Notes under the pieces: model-generated
The model's database searches: none
What the model was told of the DNA's origin: nothing
What the model saw: only the letters and a program-made list of their open reading frames with translations
Origin: a virus
Strand: one strand, 5' to 3'
Virus record (IMG/VR): IMGVR_UViG_3300025736_000136
Location: 1 to 28,544 of that record
DNA: 28,544 nucleotides
Part shown: positions 1 through 8,043 of the stretch, one piece after another
How the letters are laid out: the number at the start of each line of letters is the position of its first letter
Position numbering within the stretch: position 1 is the first letter of the stretch
Position numbers and translations under genes: made by a program

Positions 1-1150
1 GTTCCTCTATGTCTGCTAATACTCTAATCGAAGGTTCTATTATCGTATCATATATCTCTAATAAATTCTGTCTCTTCAATTCTGAATATAAAGTATTCTT
101 GAATAGATCTATCGTAGAGTCAGCGTCAGCACATGCATAATGGCAAAGTAAGGGAGTAGGAACATCCAAGAAATTTCCTTTCTCAGCACATTTCAATACT
201 TCATCGTCTCTAAAATTTACACTAGTATATATCCTACCCAAAGTCTTTAACCCATGTGGTAAATTCTCATCAATCAAATGATGCATCAAAACAGTATCCC
301 AAATATATCCTTTAACGTCTATCCCATATTTCCTGAGATAATGTATATCAAACTTAGCTCCCGATAAAACTTTGGCAATATCTGAATCTTCTAATATATC
401 TTTTACTAATTTAATAACTTCACTATTGTCTTCCCACTTAACTGCCCCTTTATATCCTATTAACGGTATAAAGAATCCTTCTCTTTCTTTACCTGACATC
501 TGAACTGAAATTATTTCACCGTCAAGTTCTTTCGATGTAGTTTCAGTGTCAAGTGATATTGTATCAAATTTTTTCAAATAGTCAATAGCCTCTTTGATTT
601 TATTCAACGGATAAGCGTAGTAGTAGCCGACTTTACGAGTTGACTCTCCGTTGATTATTCGTTTCGCTAGTTGTAGGTCTTGGACGATAAGTTTCGTCCA
701 GTCCCACCTTCCGTGTAAGCAAGCAGCAGGGTGATAAGTAGGGACGACAAGCATATCTCCAAGTGAATAAACTTTGCCTCGATAATTTTTCATAGAACGA
801 AAACCCAAAAGAGACTGAACAGCAGGGACACCGAGAGCTACTATGACAGATGGCTTAACTCTTTTAATATCAGCTACAAGATTTTCGTGGCAACATTTTA
901 CAGCTTTGTTTATATTATTCTTATCATCAAGTTGACATCTCATAGCATTAGTAATAAATAATTCTTCCCTATCTATACCAACCTCTTTAAGAAAAGAATT
1001 AAGTCTCCTTCCGCTCGACCCTACAAAATATTTTCCTTTTCTACACTCTTCTCCAGCTGGTGCCTCTCCAACAAGCATCATTTTAGCATTTAGATTACTA
1101 GAAGGTTCGACTCTTGTTTGATTTTTTAATGGACAATTTTCACAAGACAT
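1..1150 (-). CDS. Uracil-DNA glycosylase / 3'-5' exonuclease fusion, probably the N-terminus of a family A DNA polymerase (partial)
   Basis: 383 codons are open to the left edge, so the C-terminus is missing. Residues 1-165 look like a family 4 uracil-DNA glycosylase: cysteines 3, 6, 72 and 86/87 could hold a 4Fe-4S cluster, GEAPAGEE lies at 28-35, GSSGRRL at 44-50 and YHPAACL at 139-145. Residues 180-383 are a DnaQ/PolA-type proofreading exonuclease with DTE (201-203), AKFD (265-268) and the YxxxD motif (Y338, D342), so all metal-binding acids are present. A polymerase domain is inferred beyond the window because this exonuclease type normally precedes PolA. The ATG overlaps the stop of the upstream adenine methyltransferase in TAATG. 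The glycosylase could remove uracil during replication or could be a structural remnant. The domain calls are firm; polymerase continuation is inference. Confidence 0.88.
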   Translation of the reverse strand, partial: MSCENCPLKNQTRVEPSSNLNAKMMLVGEAPAGEECRKGKYFVGSSGRRLNSFLKEVGIDREELFITNAMRCQLDDKNNINKAVKCCHENLVADIKRVKPSVIVALGVPAVQSLLGFRSMKNYRGKVYSLGDMLVVPTYHPAACLHGRWDWTKLIVQDLQLAKRIINGESTRKVGYYYAYPLNKIKEAIDYLKKFDTISLDTETTSKELDGEIISVQMSGKEREGFFIPLIGYKGAVKWEDNSEVIKLVKDILEDSDIAKVLSGAKFDIHYLRKYGIDVKGYIWDTVLMHHLIDENLPHGLKTLGRIYTSVNFRDDEVLKCAEKGNFLDVPTPLLCHYACADADSTIDLFKNTLYSELKRQNLLEIYDTIIEPSIRVLADIEE

Positions 1151-1746
1151 TAGTTATTCTCCATTTGTGAAACTTCTAATAGACTATCTCTTATATCTCT
1201 TCCATCGATATCAAGACCAATTGAATCCCAACCTGAAACTTTCTCTCTAGCAAATAATTCTATTCTAGAAGAACTAGGGAATAATCTTACTATCCTCTCT
1301 CTAATCTCATTAGGTTTCCTTGAATGTTTATCAATAGGAGCCATAACAACACTATGGACACTAGCCGATGCTCTCTCTATCTTACCTTTACGTCCAAGCA
1401 AAACGTACTCTGGATTACTCCGAGTTACATTTCCCATTCCCCAGAATAATGTATCAGTTTTTCGTTTATTAGTCTTTATCCAAGTAAATGCTATCCCATA
1501 ATAATCAAATCCCCATGCCTTTACTTCAGAGATACATTCATCCATCAAAGGTCCAGTAGCCCAAAGGAACAAGTAGCAATTATCATCACAAATATTTGAT
1601 ATAGGAAGATTACTTATTTGTTCAGTAGTCATCGTAGGATACTCTTTTCTACATCCTCTTTTTGCTCTACATCCACTCTTAGTTTTAGCATAACCATAAT
1701 TTCTATATGACCGAGGAGGGTCACATAAAATAATTCTGTATCTCAT
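1150..1746 (-). CDS. MT-A70-type N6-adenine methyltransferase with DPPR in place of DPPW
   Basis: 198 residues with the MT-A70 layout: the catalytic-loop motif lies at the N-terminus (residues 9-12), followed by YPTMTTEQISNLP, LFLWATGPL, the GF-Y-G-x-x-FTWIK strand and RNPEYVLLG-like SNPEYVLLG. MT-A70 proteins transfer a methyl group from SAM to N6 of adenine in DNA or RNA; phage members usually modify phage DNA to evade restriction. Here the fourth motif residue is Arg (codon CGG) instead of the usual Trp (TGG) or Leu, a one-base change. The rest of the fold looks intact. It sits between the ligase-like gene and the polymerase fusion. It could be active with altered chemistry, or catalytically dead. 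Confidence 0.85.
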   Translation of the reverse strand: MRYRIILCDPPRSYRNYGYAKTKSGCRAKRGCRKEYPTMTTEQISNLPISNICDDNCYLFLWATGPLMDECISEVKAWGFDYYGIAFTWIKTNKRKTDTLFWGMGNVTRSNPEYVLLGRKGKIERASASVHSVVMAPIDKHSRKPNEIRERIVRLFPSSSRIELFAREKVSGWDSIGLDIDGRDIRDSLLEVSQMENN

Positions 1747-1837
1747 TTTAACTCCTTATTTTTCCTTTCATATTTGCCCCAATTTGGGCTTTCTTTTAGT
1801 AGATGAATAGTAAACCATACCTAAGATAAAAACTCTT

Positions 1838-2554
1838 TCAAATTTGGCCGTTTGCGGCGGTATTTTTTGAAGAAAAGTAGTCCTTTCGTTTCAATTTCCA
1901 ATTTATAGGATTTCCATTACGAAATAAGACCATCGGATATGATCTAGCCACAATCCCTTCCATTGGAAAATCATCTTTATCATTCTCTTCTTTAGCTACA
2001 ATTGAATATACTGGATCGAGAACCTTCATTGGACACACGAAACCTACAGCCTGATCCATATTCATAATTCCAAATATAGGAACTGTCTTAATCCCTATTT
2101 TGTTTGATACATCAACTACATCATCCCATTTCAGCCACCATTTATCAACTAATACATCAAATAGTCTAAATGATATATCTTTCCTATAATTACCTCCTTT
2201 CTTCTGTACACGTTTTCCATATACCTCACCGAATAGTATCACATCTACAGAATCATAAGGGAATATCTCTCTTAGTTTCTCAATAGGAAACATTTCTATC
2301 AAAACTTTCATTATTAATTCTGGCGTTTCTGATCTATCTGTTCTACCTCTAATATCTATTATGTCTTTTGGCCCATTTCCACTATCTTCCCTATGATATA
2401 GAATTTTTGCATTCCGACCATCTATCTTCTCCGTTATTATGTAATTCTTTATATTGCTAAACTCTGGACATCTAATCTCATCAGTTACTTTAAATGTCTC
2501 TTTATCTCTCTTGAATAATGTCTGTGTCTTCGGATAAGTTTTCATAACTCTCAT
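1838..2554 (-). CDS. ATP-dependent RNA-ligase-like nucleotidyltransferase
   Basis: 238 residues with the covalent nucleotidyltransferase motifs in order: motif I EKIDGRN at 42-48 with the likely adenylated Lys43, a motif III-like FGEVYG at 108-113, FRLFDVLVD at 129-137, motif IV EGIVAR at 199-204 and motif V WKLKRKDY at 219-226. The size and the lack of an extra OB domain resemble the RNA_ligase (Rnl2-like) family of phages more than full DNA ligases. The probable role is repair of host-cleaved RNA or nick sealing. Its ATG overlaps the stop of the zinc-binding small protein upstream (ATGA), with a GGAGGAG ribosome binding site. RNA versus DNA substrate cannot be settled here. Confidence 0.82.
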   Translation of the reverse strand: MRVMKTYPKTQTLFKRDKETFKVTDEIRCPEFSNIKNYIITEKIDGRNAKILYHREDSGNGPKDIIDIRGRTDRSETPELIMKVLIEMFPIEKLREIFPYDSVDVILFGEVYGKRVQKKGGNYRKDISFRLFDVLVDKWWLKWDDVVDVSNKIGIKTVPIFGIMNMDQAVGFVCPMKVLDPVYSIVAKEENDKDDFPMEGIVARSYPMVLFRNGNPINWKLKRKDYFSSKNTAANGQI

Positions 2555-2766
2555 CTTTCTCCTCCATAATTTACATAAGGTTCTACTTCTTCCATCTTAT
2601 AGAGGAAATCAACAGTGCAAGAGCAAGACAAATCTGGCACTTCCTCTGTACAATCTACCATCATCAAACGTTTACACTCTGGACATTGGAATACCTTAAC
2701 ATTCACAGCATTCTTTGTGAGTCCAGAATAAAAAAGGGGCATATCAGGAATTTCAACTCTTTTCAT
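2551..2766 (-). CDS. Small zinc-ribbon-like protein
   Basis: 71 residues, not recognised as a named family. Two cysteine pairs, CPEC near residue 28 and CSC near residue 48, are spaced like a zinc ribbon. The gene is part of the modification/replication operon: its start overlaps the end of the upstream SH3-like gene by 14 bases, a GGAGG lies just before the ATG, and its stop overlaps the ligase start. It may bind nucleic acid, but this is inference from the cysteine pattern alone. Confidence 0.65.
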   Translation of the reverse strand: MKRVEIPDMPLFYSGLTKNAVNVKVFQCPECKRLMMVDCTEEVPDLSCSCTVDFLYKMEEVEPYVNYGGER

Positions 2767-2947
2767 CTAGTTCCTCCAATTCATCTTCATAGAAATAACC
2801 TTCCTTGTATACTACATCATCCTCCAATCCCTCTACTTCAACACGATACATCAAACCATCAAATTCTAATATAGTTCCAAGTTTTTGCCAGCATCTATCC
2901 ATAATAAGATCTGGACAAACTATTCTGATTCTATCATTTACTTTCAT
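2753..2947 (-). CDS. Small SH3/KOW-like protein, paralogue A
   Basis: 64 residues opening with MKVNDRIRIVCP, then CWQKLGTI and ending YFYEDELEEL. This is the pattern of small phage SH3-barrel or KOW-like proteins. It is clearly related to the protein at 4550-4735, which shares MKVxD, WQKLGTI and YFYxDELE. The two genes flank the DNA methyltransferase, so a duplication or an accessory role for that enzyme is possible. The start overlaps the methyltransferase stop by 14 bases with a GAGGGGTGA ribosome binding site. The function is unknown; the fold assignment is tentative. Confidence 0.7.
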   Translation of the reverse strand: MKVNDRIRIVCPDLIMDRCWQKLGTILEFDGLMYRVEVEGLEDDVVYKEGYFYEDELEELDEKS

Positions 2948-4553
2948 TCAATTCACCCCTCTCTATTGCTTCTATTCTACAATCTGATATTTTGTTGTAA
3001 ATTATCTCATTATCAAATCCAATGTATCTTCTATTTAATGCTTTAGCGGTACAAGCAGTAGTTCCAGAACCTAAGAATGGATCTAAAACTATATCATTTT
3101 CACGAGAACCTAATACTATTAGGTATGAAAATAGAGACATAGGCTTTACCGTAGTATGTATATTGCCCCAAGCTCTCAGACTCATTCGTTTTTTAGTCTC
3201 TTTATAAATACGTTCTTCCTCTTGACCTAGCCATTCATATTTCTCTTTATCTATCTGATGATAACCGGATACAGATTTATCTCTTCCCCAATATAATTCT
3301 TCACATCCTCTATTCTTTTCTCGTTTCGCCGCCTTCGCCGTGATGAGATATGGAAATGTCTTCTGAACTGAAGTAGGAAGATTCTTGATACGTTCTTCCC
3401 ACCAGGCATCAAGAGAAAAAAATCTACTAAATCCACCTGAATCTCCTATAGTCTCTACATCTCTAGGATATTGTTTACCATACACATTAAATTGTCCACC
3501 TTCAATATACTGTTTCATCAAACCTGATTTATGTATAGTACCATCATTCAATATATCATCACTGACCAAGATGTTGGCCGGGAAGCGGCCTTGATTTCCT
3601 CTACTTACTGCCTTAAAGCCCCATCCTTGATTTTGAGTATCCAGCTTTTTGGTTCCATCTCTATCAATGGCAAGATTCTCTTTTGTAGGAATCCGCCCAT
3701 CATCCAGCCACGTTACCCCCTTCCCATTGGCAAGAGCCTGGTCAACATAGGTCTTTTCTGATAGAGGCTTCATCGCCACCAAGATTACCTCCACTGATGG
3801 CTTCGGCTGAAAACCGGAGTACGCCCCGTCGAGGGCCTTGGCCTGGGGGGTGGCGGGAGCGGTGATATTATATTCTTCACCGATATGTTCTTTCCATGGT
3901 CTTGAAACTTGTTCTTTCGAAAAACCACAATTCCCCCTCACTTGTTTATCAACTACTTTACCAATAGCACCTACCAAATGGTCATACTTATTATCCAAAT
4001 CAAGTATGTCTTTTAATTTTTTGTAATCATTATTATTGGGAATTCTAAAATTATCTCCATCAGCTTCCCACCAATTACAGCCTGCAACATAACCAAACAT
4101 TCTATTTAATTGCTTTAAAGAAAGTCCTTTTTTTTCTCTTTGTTGTTTTATATATTGGCTAAATAGCCTTGGTTCTAAATATTTGCCACCTCTTTTGTCC
4201 ACCGCCTTCCCAATGTTACTTGCCTTCGGGAATCCACTTGCAAATGTCCAATACAAGCTCGTAAACCCCACCCGGAACCCTGCATCCTCCAGGCGGACGA
4301 TCATTCTGGCCAAGCAATCTTGGCGGGGGCCGGACATCACGAAGGCAAAGGCTCCAGGCTTGAGCACCCTGAGGCATTCCCGCCATATCTCTATGGGAGG
4401 GAGGGCTTTGTCCCATTGCTTACCCATGAAGGAAATCCCGTAGGGACAATCCGTAGGTATTAAATCGACAGAATTATCCTCTATTTCCGACATATTCACA
4501 GAGGATTTATTGTATATAATATCAACTTTCAAATAATCCTTATTATAAATCAT
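2934..4553 (-). CDS. Beta-class DNA methyltransferase with an inserted HTH domain
   Basis: 539 residues. Catalytic motif IV (TDCPYG, 34-39) comes first and SAM-binding motif I (DPFLGSGTT, 491-499) near the C-terminus, the permuted beta order of N6-adenine or N4-cytosine methyltransferases. HTTVKP before motif I is also typical. Residues about 121-225 interrupt the usual run from SNIGKAVDK to NITAPATP; within them, 129-187 read like a Cro/XRE helix-turn-helix. That stretch is visibly AT-rich while the flanking core (about 3560-3880 and 4190-4450) is GC-rich, so the insertion or the core was probably acquired separately. The start overlaps the upstream SH3-like gene in ATGA. Role: protection of phage DNA or regulation by methylation. 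The target site is unknown. Confidence 0.88.
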   Translation of the reverse strand: MIYNKDYLKVDIIYNKSSVNMSEIEDNSVDLIPTDCPYGISFMGKQWDKALPPIEIWRECLRVLKPGAFAFVMSGPRQDCLARMIVRLEDAGFRVGFTSLYWTFASGFPKASNIGKAVDKRGGKYLEPRLFSQYIKQQREKKGLSLKQLNRMFGYVAGCNWWEADGDNFRIPNNNDYKKLKDILDLDNKYDHLVGAIGKVVDKQVRGNCGFSKEQVSRPWKEHIGEEYNITAPATPQAKALDGAYSGFQPKPSVEVILVAMKPLSEKTYVDQALANGKGVTWLDDGRIPTKENLAIDRDGTKKLDTQNQGWGFKAVSRGNQGRFPANILVSDDILNDGTIHKSGLMKQYIEGGQFNVYGKQYPRDVETIGDSGGFSRFFSLDAWWEERIKNLPTSVQKTFPYLITAKAAKREKNRGCEELYWGRDKSVSGYHQIDKEKYEWLGQEEERIYKETKKRMSLRAWGNIHTTVKPMSLFSYLIVLGSRENDIVLDPFLGSGTTACTAKALNRRYIGFDNEIIYNKISDCRIEAIERGELNESK

Positions 4554-4735
4554 ATCTTTTCCAGTTCGTCATCGTAAAAATAGCTTTTCCTGAAAGTATC
4601 AAGTTTCTCCCCATTCACTTCTACTATATTCATACCAATCTCCTTATCTATTCCTGTTATAGTTCCAAGCTTCTGCCAATATCTTTGCTCGGTTATTCCT
4701 GGAGCGATTATCTTAACTTTATCCCCTACTTTCAA
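4550..4735 (-). CDS. Small SH3/KOW-like protein, paralogue B
   Basis: 61 residues related to the protein at 2753-2947, with MKVGDKVKIIAP, YWQKLGTI and YFYDDELEKI. The start is TTG, overlapping the previous stop in TTGA and preceded by GAGGTGATAAA. It is placed directly before the DNA methyltransferase, while its paralogue is directly after it. Such small barrels in phages often bind nucleic acid or protein, but no function is shown here. Confidence 0.7.
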   Translation of the reverse strand: MKVGDKVKIIAPGITEQRYWQKLGTITGIDKEIGMNIVEVNGEKLDTFRKSYFYDDELEKI

Positions 4736-5067
4736 TTTATCACCTCAATTCCCTTTATTCTTCCCTCTCGAACCAGCCTTTCTATAGCTAATTGCACGGC
4801 TATCACGAAGGCATCGCTGGCCAAGCTGGAGCTTGCTTCTGGTATACTTTCTTGAGGGTTAAAATCCTTCCCGTTTATGGTGAGGTCGCCGCTGGAAAGG
4901 TTGAAATGGAAAGTTTCTATATCGGCTGGAAGGTGAATGTTCGGGAAAAAAGACTGGAGCATATTCCAGGCTTTTTTTATAAGGCATTCCGTGTGCATTA
5001 TATCGTCAATAATTACCGTGTATAATCCATTATCTTGCCGTTCTAAAGTAACGCAATCCGCTGACAT
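4732..5067 (-). CDS. Hypothetical protein
   Basis: 111 residues, not recognised. The first half is beta-rich (NGLYTVIID, FHFNLSSGDLTING) and the C-terminal third is a predicted helix (SDAFVIAVQLAIERLVREGR). There is no signal peptide or membrane segment. It sits in the same transcription unit as the methyltransferases: a GGAGG precedes the ATG and the stop overlaps the TTG of the next gene. Local GC content is higher than in the genes downstream. Confidence 0.6.
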   Translation of the reverse strand: MSADCVTLERQDNGLYTVIIDDIMHTECLIKKAWNMLQSFFPNIHLPADIETFHFNLSSGDLTINGKDFNPQESIPEASSSLASDAFVIAVQLAIERLVREGRIKGIEVIN

Positions 5068-5802
5068 TCAATCCTCCTTTTTTATTTTGATTACCGTTTC
5101 CAGCATTCCCCGTCTTTTCTTGCCACCCTGGAAGGGAGCGCCTATAAACTCAAAGCTCTTTATCTCGTCGTCACTGAATACCTTGTTGAATATAGCTCTC
5201 CACCATTCTTTCGTATAGCAGCTTACGTGAGTGGGGTCTTGAGGCTCCATATAGAAGCGTTTAGCTACGGAGCCATAATCCTTGTCAAAGACAGTGATGT
5301 TATGATTTATCCAATGCTTGCCAATTCTCTTACTTTCTTTTAAACACTTGATTATCTCTTCCGGCGTCAGGTGCTCCATAAAATCCCAGGAATAAACCAG
5401 GTCAAAAGTGTCATCACCGAAGAAACGCTTCAAGTCTGTAGCGTTAGCTCTAAAGAGGTAGTGAAGCATCTCCGGATGACAGTTGGCAATGGCATACATA
5501 GAGATGTCAACGCCCACAGCATCTATACCCTGCATCCTGAAAGCCTGAGGCAGAAAGCCTTTAGCACATCCCAACTCCAAGAATGTATAGACTGGGGCGA
5601 ACCTTTTAGCTAAACCTCTGGCAGTATCCAAATATCTGTCTTTCCACATCATTAGCCCATACCCCTTTCTGTTATCAAATTTTTCAGGGAAGGTGTATCC
5701 AAGCGGCTCAGCTAATCCGTCGAAGTAGTTTTTATCCAACCACCTTTTCAGATTCTTCGGCCTCTTAGCATTTTCTTCACTTCCCGCTACAAATGCTGGC
5801 AT
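5068..5802 (-). CDS. Class I SAM-dependent methyltransferase
   Basis: 244 residues with a Rossmann-type SAM site: FLELGCAKG at 74-82 (motif I), GVDIS at 97-101 (motif II acid), then FDLVYSWDFMEHL, the usual post-II/IV strand of the Methyltransf_11/23 group. The C-terminal part (DPTHVSCYTKEWW) resembles small-molecule or glycan methyltransferases more than DNA enzymes. Being near an RmlA/RmlB pair, it might methylate a deoxysugar, but a capsid-protein or lipid substrate is equally open. Its start follows the previous stop directly (TAAATG), with only a weak ribosome binding site, so coupling is likely. Confidence 0.8.
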   Translation of the reverse strand: MPAFVAGSEENAKRPKNLKRWLDKNYFDGLAEPLGYTFPEKFDNRKGYGLMMWKDRYLDTARGLAKRFAPVYTFLELGCAKGFLPQAFRMQGIDAVGVDISMYAIANCHPEMLHYLFRANATDLKRFFGDDTFDLVYSWDFMEHLTPEEIIKCLKESKRIGKHWINHNITVFDKDYGSVAKRFYMEPQDPTHVSCYTKEWWRAIFNKVFSDDEIKSFEFIGAPFQGGKKRRGMLETVIKIKKED

Positions 5803-6342
5803 TTAACTATCCGTAGAAACAAACTTCTTAGTTCTATCTCTGAGTATTTGCCAAGATCCTTCTATCACACTGAAGAACTTTCTGATTTTATCTTCCTCGT
5901 CATCACTTCCCACGTGGTAAATCTCAGCCAATTCCGGGTCAGCCACTACTAGCTCTGTTCCAGCGTCAGGTGCTCCATCGCTATCAATACCAGAATAAAC
6001 CTGGAACCCCATCTCATCCCCCACTTCAGCCGAGAGAATAGTACGCTTTACCAGTTCTGGAAGCTCTCGCTCTTTTGCATAGGTGGTACAATACACCTGA
6101 ATGGTGAAGTGATAGGTCATCCATCTACTCTCATAGCCGGTATAATCCGGTTGCACATCCACTTCGTCATCGTCTCGGTATGGATTCAGAAGTACAAAAG
6201 GCAGAGTCAAAAGGCTCAGATTCAACGTCGGATGCACTATATAGAATCTGTCAGCGAAATCGCTGTCCAGAGCCGTAGCGTTCCTGAGAAAATAAACCAA
6301 GCTATCATAGAAGGCCTGCCCTAAATTAGCTACTGTGGCCAT
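5803..6342 (-). CDS. Putative tail-completion (tail terminator-like) protein
   Basis: 179 residues. An N-terminal helix (QAFYDSLVYFL) is followed by beta strands (RFYIVHPTLNLSLLTLPFVLLNP, split here; then YHFTIQVYCTT) and a charged helix (KERELPELVKRTIL). This order and the position after the connector and gp10-like genes fit a tail terminator or neck protein. No diagnostic motif was found, so the call rests mainly on gene order. The start overlaps the end of the RmlA gene by 17 bases. It is separated from the other joining genes by the sugar cassette. Confidence 0.4.
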   Translation of the reverse strand: MATVANLGQAFYDSLVYFLRNATALDSDFADRFYIVHPTLNLSLLTLPFVLLNPYRDDDEVDVQPDYTGYESRWMTYHFTIQVYCTTYAKERELPELVKRTILSAEVGDEMGFQVYSGIDSDGAPDAGTELVVADPELAEIYHVGSDDEEDKIRKFFSVIEGSWQILRDRTKKFVSTDS

Positions 6343-7063
6343 GATTCCTCACCCCCATTTCCAAACAGAATATAGAGCTCCTAAGCAGAGATTCATAAGT
6401 CCCCATATCACTCCAGAAGCATTCCAGTATCCTATAATATAAATCACCCTGACTGATGTAAGACTCATTAGTATCAGTTATTTCCAGCTCACCCCTGTCA
6501 GAAGGTATCTGCCTTTTAATCACGTCAAACACCATCGGATCGTAGAAGTACAGGCCGGTAACAGCTAAGTGGCTCTTAGGCTTCTGGGGCTTCTCCTCAA
6601 TGCTAACAATGTATTTGTCCAGCACCTCAGCTACTCCAAATCTTTTCGGGTCAGCTACTTCTTTCAAGAACACCTTAGCCCCTTGAGTCAACTGGTCAAA
6701 CTCTTCCACATCTCTTTTAAAGTTATCCTCAAAAAGATTATCCCCTAAAATGACGGCCAGATTTTCTCCATTGGTGAAGCCTTCAGCTAAAAGGAGAGCC
6801 GAGGCAATGCCTGAAGCGAAATCCTGAACTTTGTAAGTGAAATTAGCTTTGAATCTTTCGCCGCTTCCCAGCACCTCCATCATATCACCCATATGCTCTT
6901 TGCCGGTTACGATCATTATATCAGTTATGCCGGCGTTGATGAGCGTCTGGATAGGGTAATACATCATCGGGAGCATTCCTACAGCTAAAAGATGTTTATT
7001 TGTTACCTTAGTTAATTCGCCTAATCTGGTTCCATGTCCTCCAGCCAACACAATGCCTTTCAT
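6326..7063 (-). CDS. rmlA: Glucose-1-phosphate thymidylyltransferase, short form
   Basis: 245 residues. It makes dTDP-glucose from dTTP and glucose-1-phosphate. Visible are GGHGTRL (8-14), the catalytic-type NKHLL lysine near 23, VILGDNLF and SIEEKP, all standard for this sugar nucleotidyltransferase family. The length matches the short family form without the C-terminal extension. The start is placed at the ATG in the ATGA overlap with the dehydratase gene (GGAGG seven bases upstream) and not at the longer in-frame start at 7102. With RmlB upstream it forms the first two steps of dTDP-deoxysugar synthesis; no RmlC or RmlD is present, so host enzymes would be needed for dTDP-rhamnose. Confidence 0.92.
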   Translation of the reverse strand: MKGIVLAGGHGTRLGELTKVTNKHLLAVGMLPMMYYPIQTLINAGITDIMIVTGKEHMGDMMEVLGSGERFKANFTYKVQDFASGIASALLLAEGFTNGENLAVILGDNLFEDNFKRDVEEFDQLTQGAKVFLKEVADPKRFGVAEVLDKYIVSIEEKPQKPKSHLAVTGLYFYDPMVFDVIKRQIPSDRGELEITDTNESYISQGDLYYRILECFWSDMGTYESLLRSSIFCLEMGVRNHGHSS

Positions 7064-8025
7064 ATCAATCGCCTCCACCATTTTTCGTTTTCTATGTACC
7101 ACCGGACAGTCTTCTTCAGTCCTTCTTTTAAGAGCAACATTTTTCTGTTTTCCAAACTGGCCAGCTTCTCACAATTTATGCAATATCTTCTGTCATGACC
7201 TGGGCGATCCTTCACGTATTCAATTTCACCCTGGCCCATTATTCTTATTATTTCCTGGATGATAGTTAAATTGTTGACCAGCTTTTCCGTTCCTATGTTG
7301 TATATCTGGCCGAGCATTCCTTTGTGTATCAGCAAGTCTAATGCCCTGCAATTGTCTTCGACGAAAATCCAATCCCTCTCTTGTTTCCCATCTCCATAAA
7401 TAGGAACCTTTTTGCCTTGAAGGATATTAGTAATAGCCAGGGGTATGAGCTTTTCCGGGTATTGGTAGGGGCCATAATTATTGCTGGAGCGACTGATGAC
7501 ATATGGTATGCCGTGCGTCCTGCCGTAAGCCTGGGTGAGCAGGTCTGCGGCGGCTTTAGTGGCTGAATAAGGTGAAGAAGGAATGAGCAAATCGAATTCC
7601 CTGGAGGAGCCACGAGTGACATCACCATACACCTCATCGGTTCCAATTTGCAAAATCTTGACCAATTTCCCTTCCGATTTCCGAGCCAAGACCCAATCCA
7701 AAATTTCTTGAACTCCTACATAATTAGAACGGACAAAAACGCTTGATTCATTAATACTTCTATCAACATGAGAATGGGCAGCAAAGTTAATAACCCAGTC
7801 GGGATACCAAGGCAAAAACAACTCATAAATAAAATTGATGTCCTTTTGAATAAACATATACCTGGGATCGTCTTCTATATCTTTGAGATTATTGAGGTTT
7901 CCAGCATAGGTGAGCTTGTCAACATTAATTATCTGATAGGTGGGATATTTCTTGAGCATATAATGAATAAAATTAGAGCCGATAAAACCTGCTCCTCCGG
8001 TGACTAAAAGCCTTAATCCATTCAA
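7060..8025 (-). CDS. rmlB: dTDP-glucose 4,6-dehydratase
   Basis: 321 residues of the extended short-chain dehydrogenase type. The NAD-binding TGGAGFIGS lies at 9-17, the acid/base motif TDEVYGD at 129-135 and the YSATK tyrosine/lysine pair at 153-157; SRSSNNYGPYQYPEK and GDGKQERDW are also diagnostic. It converts dTDP-glucose to dTDP-4-keto-6-deoxyglucose. The start is TTG with GGAGGAG nearby. It is followed by rmlA in an ATGA overlap. The pair is cargo inside the head-tail joining genes and may feed surface glycan change in the lysogen or infected cell, or glycosylation of virion proteins. Confidence 0.95.
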   Translation of the reverse strand: MNGLRLLVTGGAGFIGSNFIHYMLKKYPTYQIINVDKLTYAGNLNNLKDIEDDPRYMFIQKDINFIYELFLPWYPDWVINFAAHSHVDRSINESSVFVRSNYVGVQEILDWVLARKSEGKLVKILQIGTDEVYGDVTRGSSREFDLLIPSSPYSATKAAADLLTQAYGRTHGIPYVISRSSNNYGPYQYPEKLIPLAITNILQGKKVPIYGDGKQERDWIFVEDNCRALDLLIHKGMLGQIYNIGTEKLVNNLTIIQEIIRIMGQGEIEYVKDRPGHDRRYCINCEKLASLENRKMLLLKEGLKKTVRWYIENEKWWRRLI

Positions 8026-8043
8026 CTTCTCCTCCTTTTTCTT

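Noticed and set aside
1780-1793. GCCC/GGGC mini-hairpin between the ligase-like and adenine methyltransferase genes
   Set aside because: Only four pairs with a six-base loop and no T-run on the minus strand; too weak to call a terminator.
3022-5613. Several plus-strand open frames over the methyltransferase genes
   Set aside because: They mirror strong minus-strand genes with clear motifs, lack ribosome binding sites and resemble no family.
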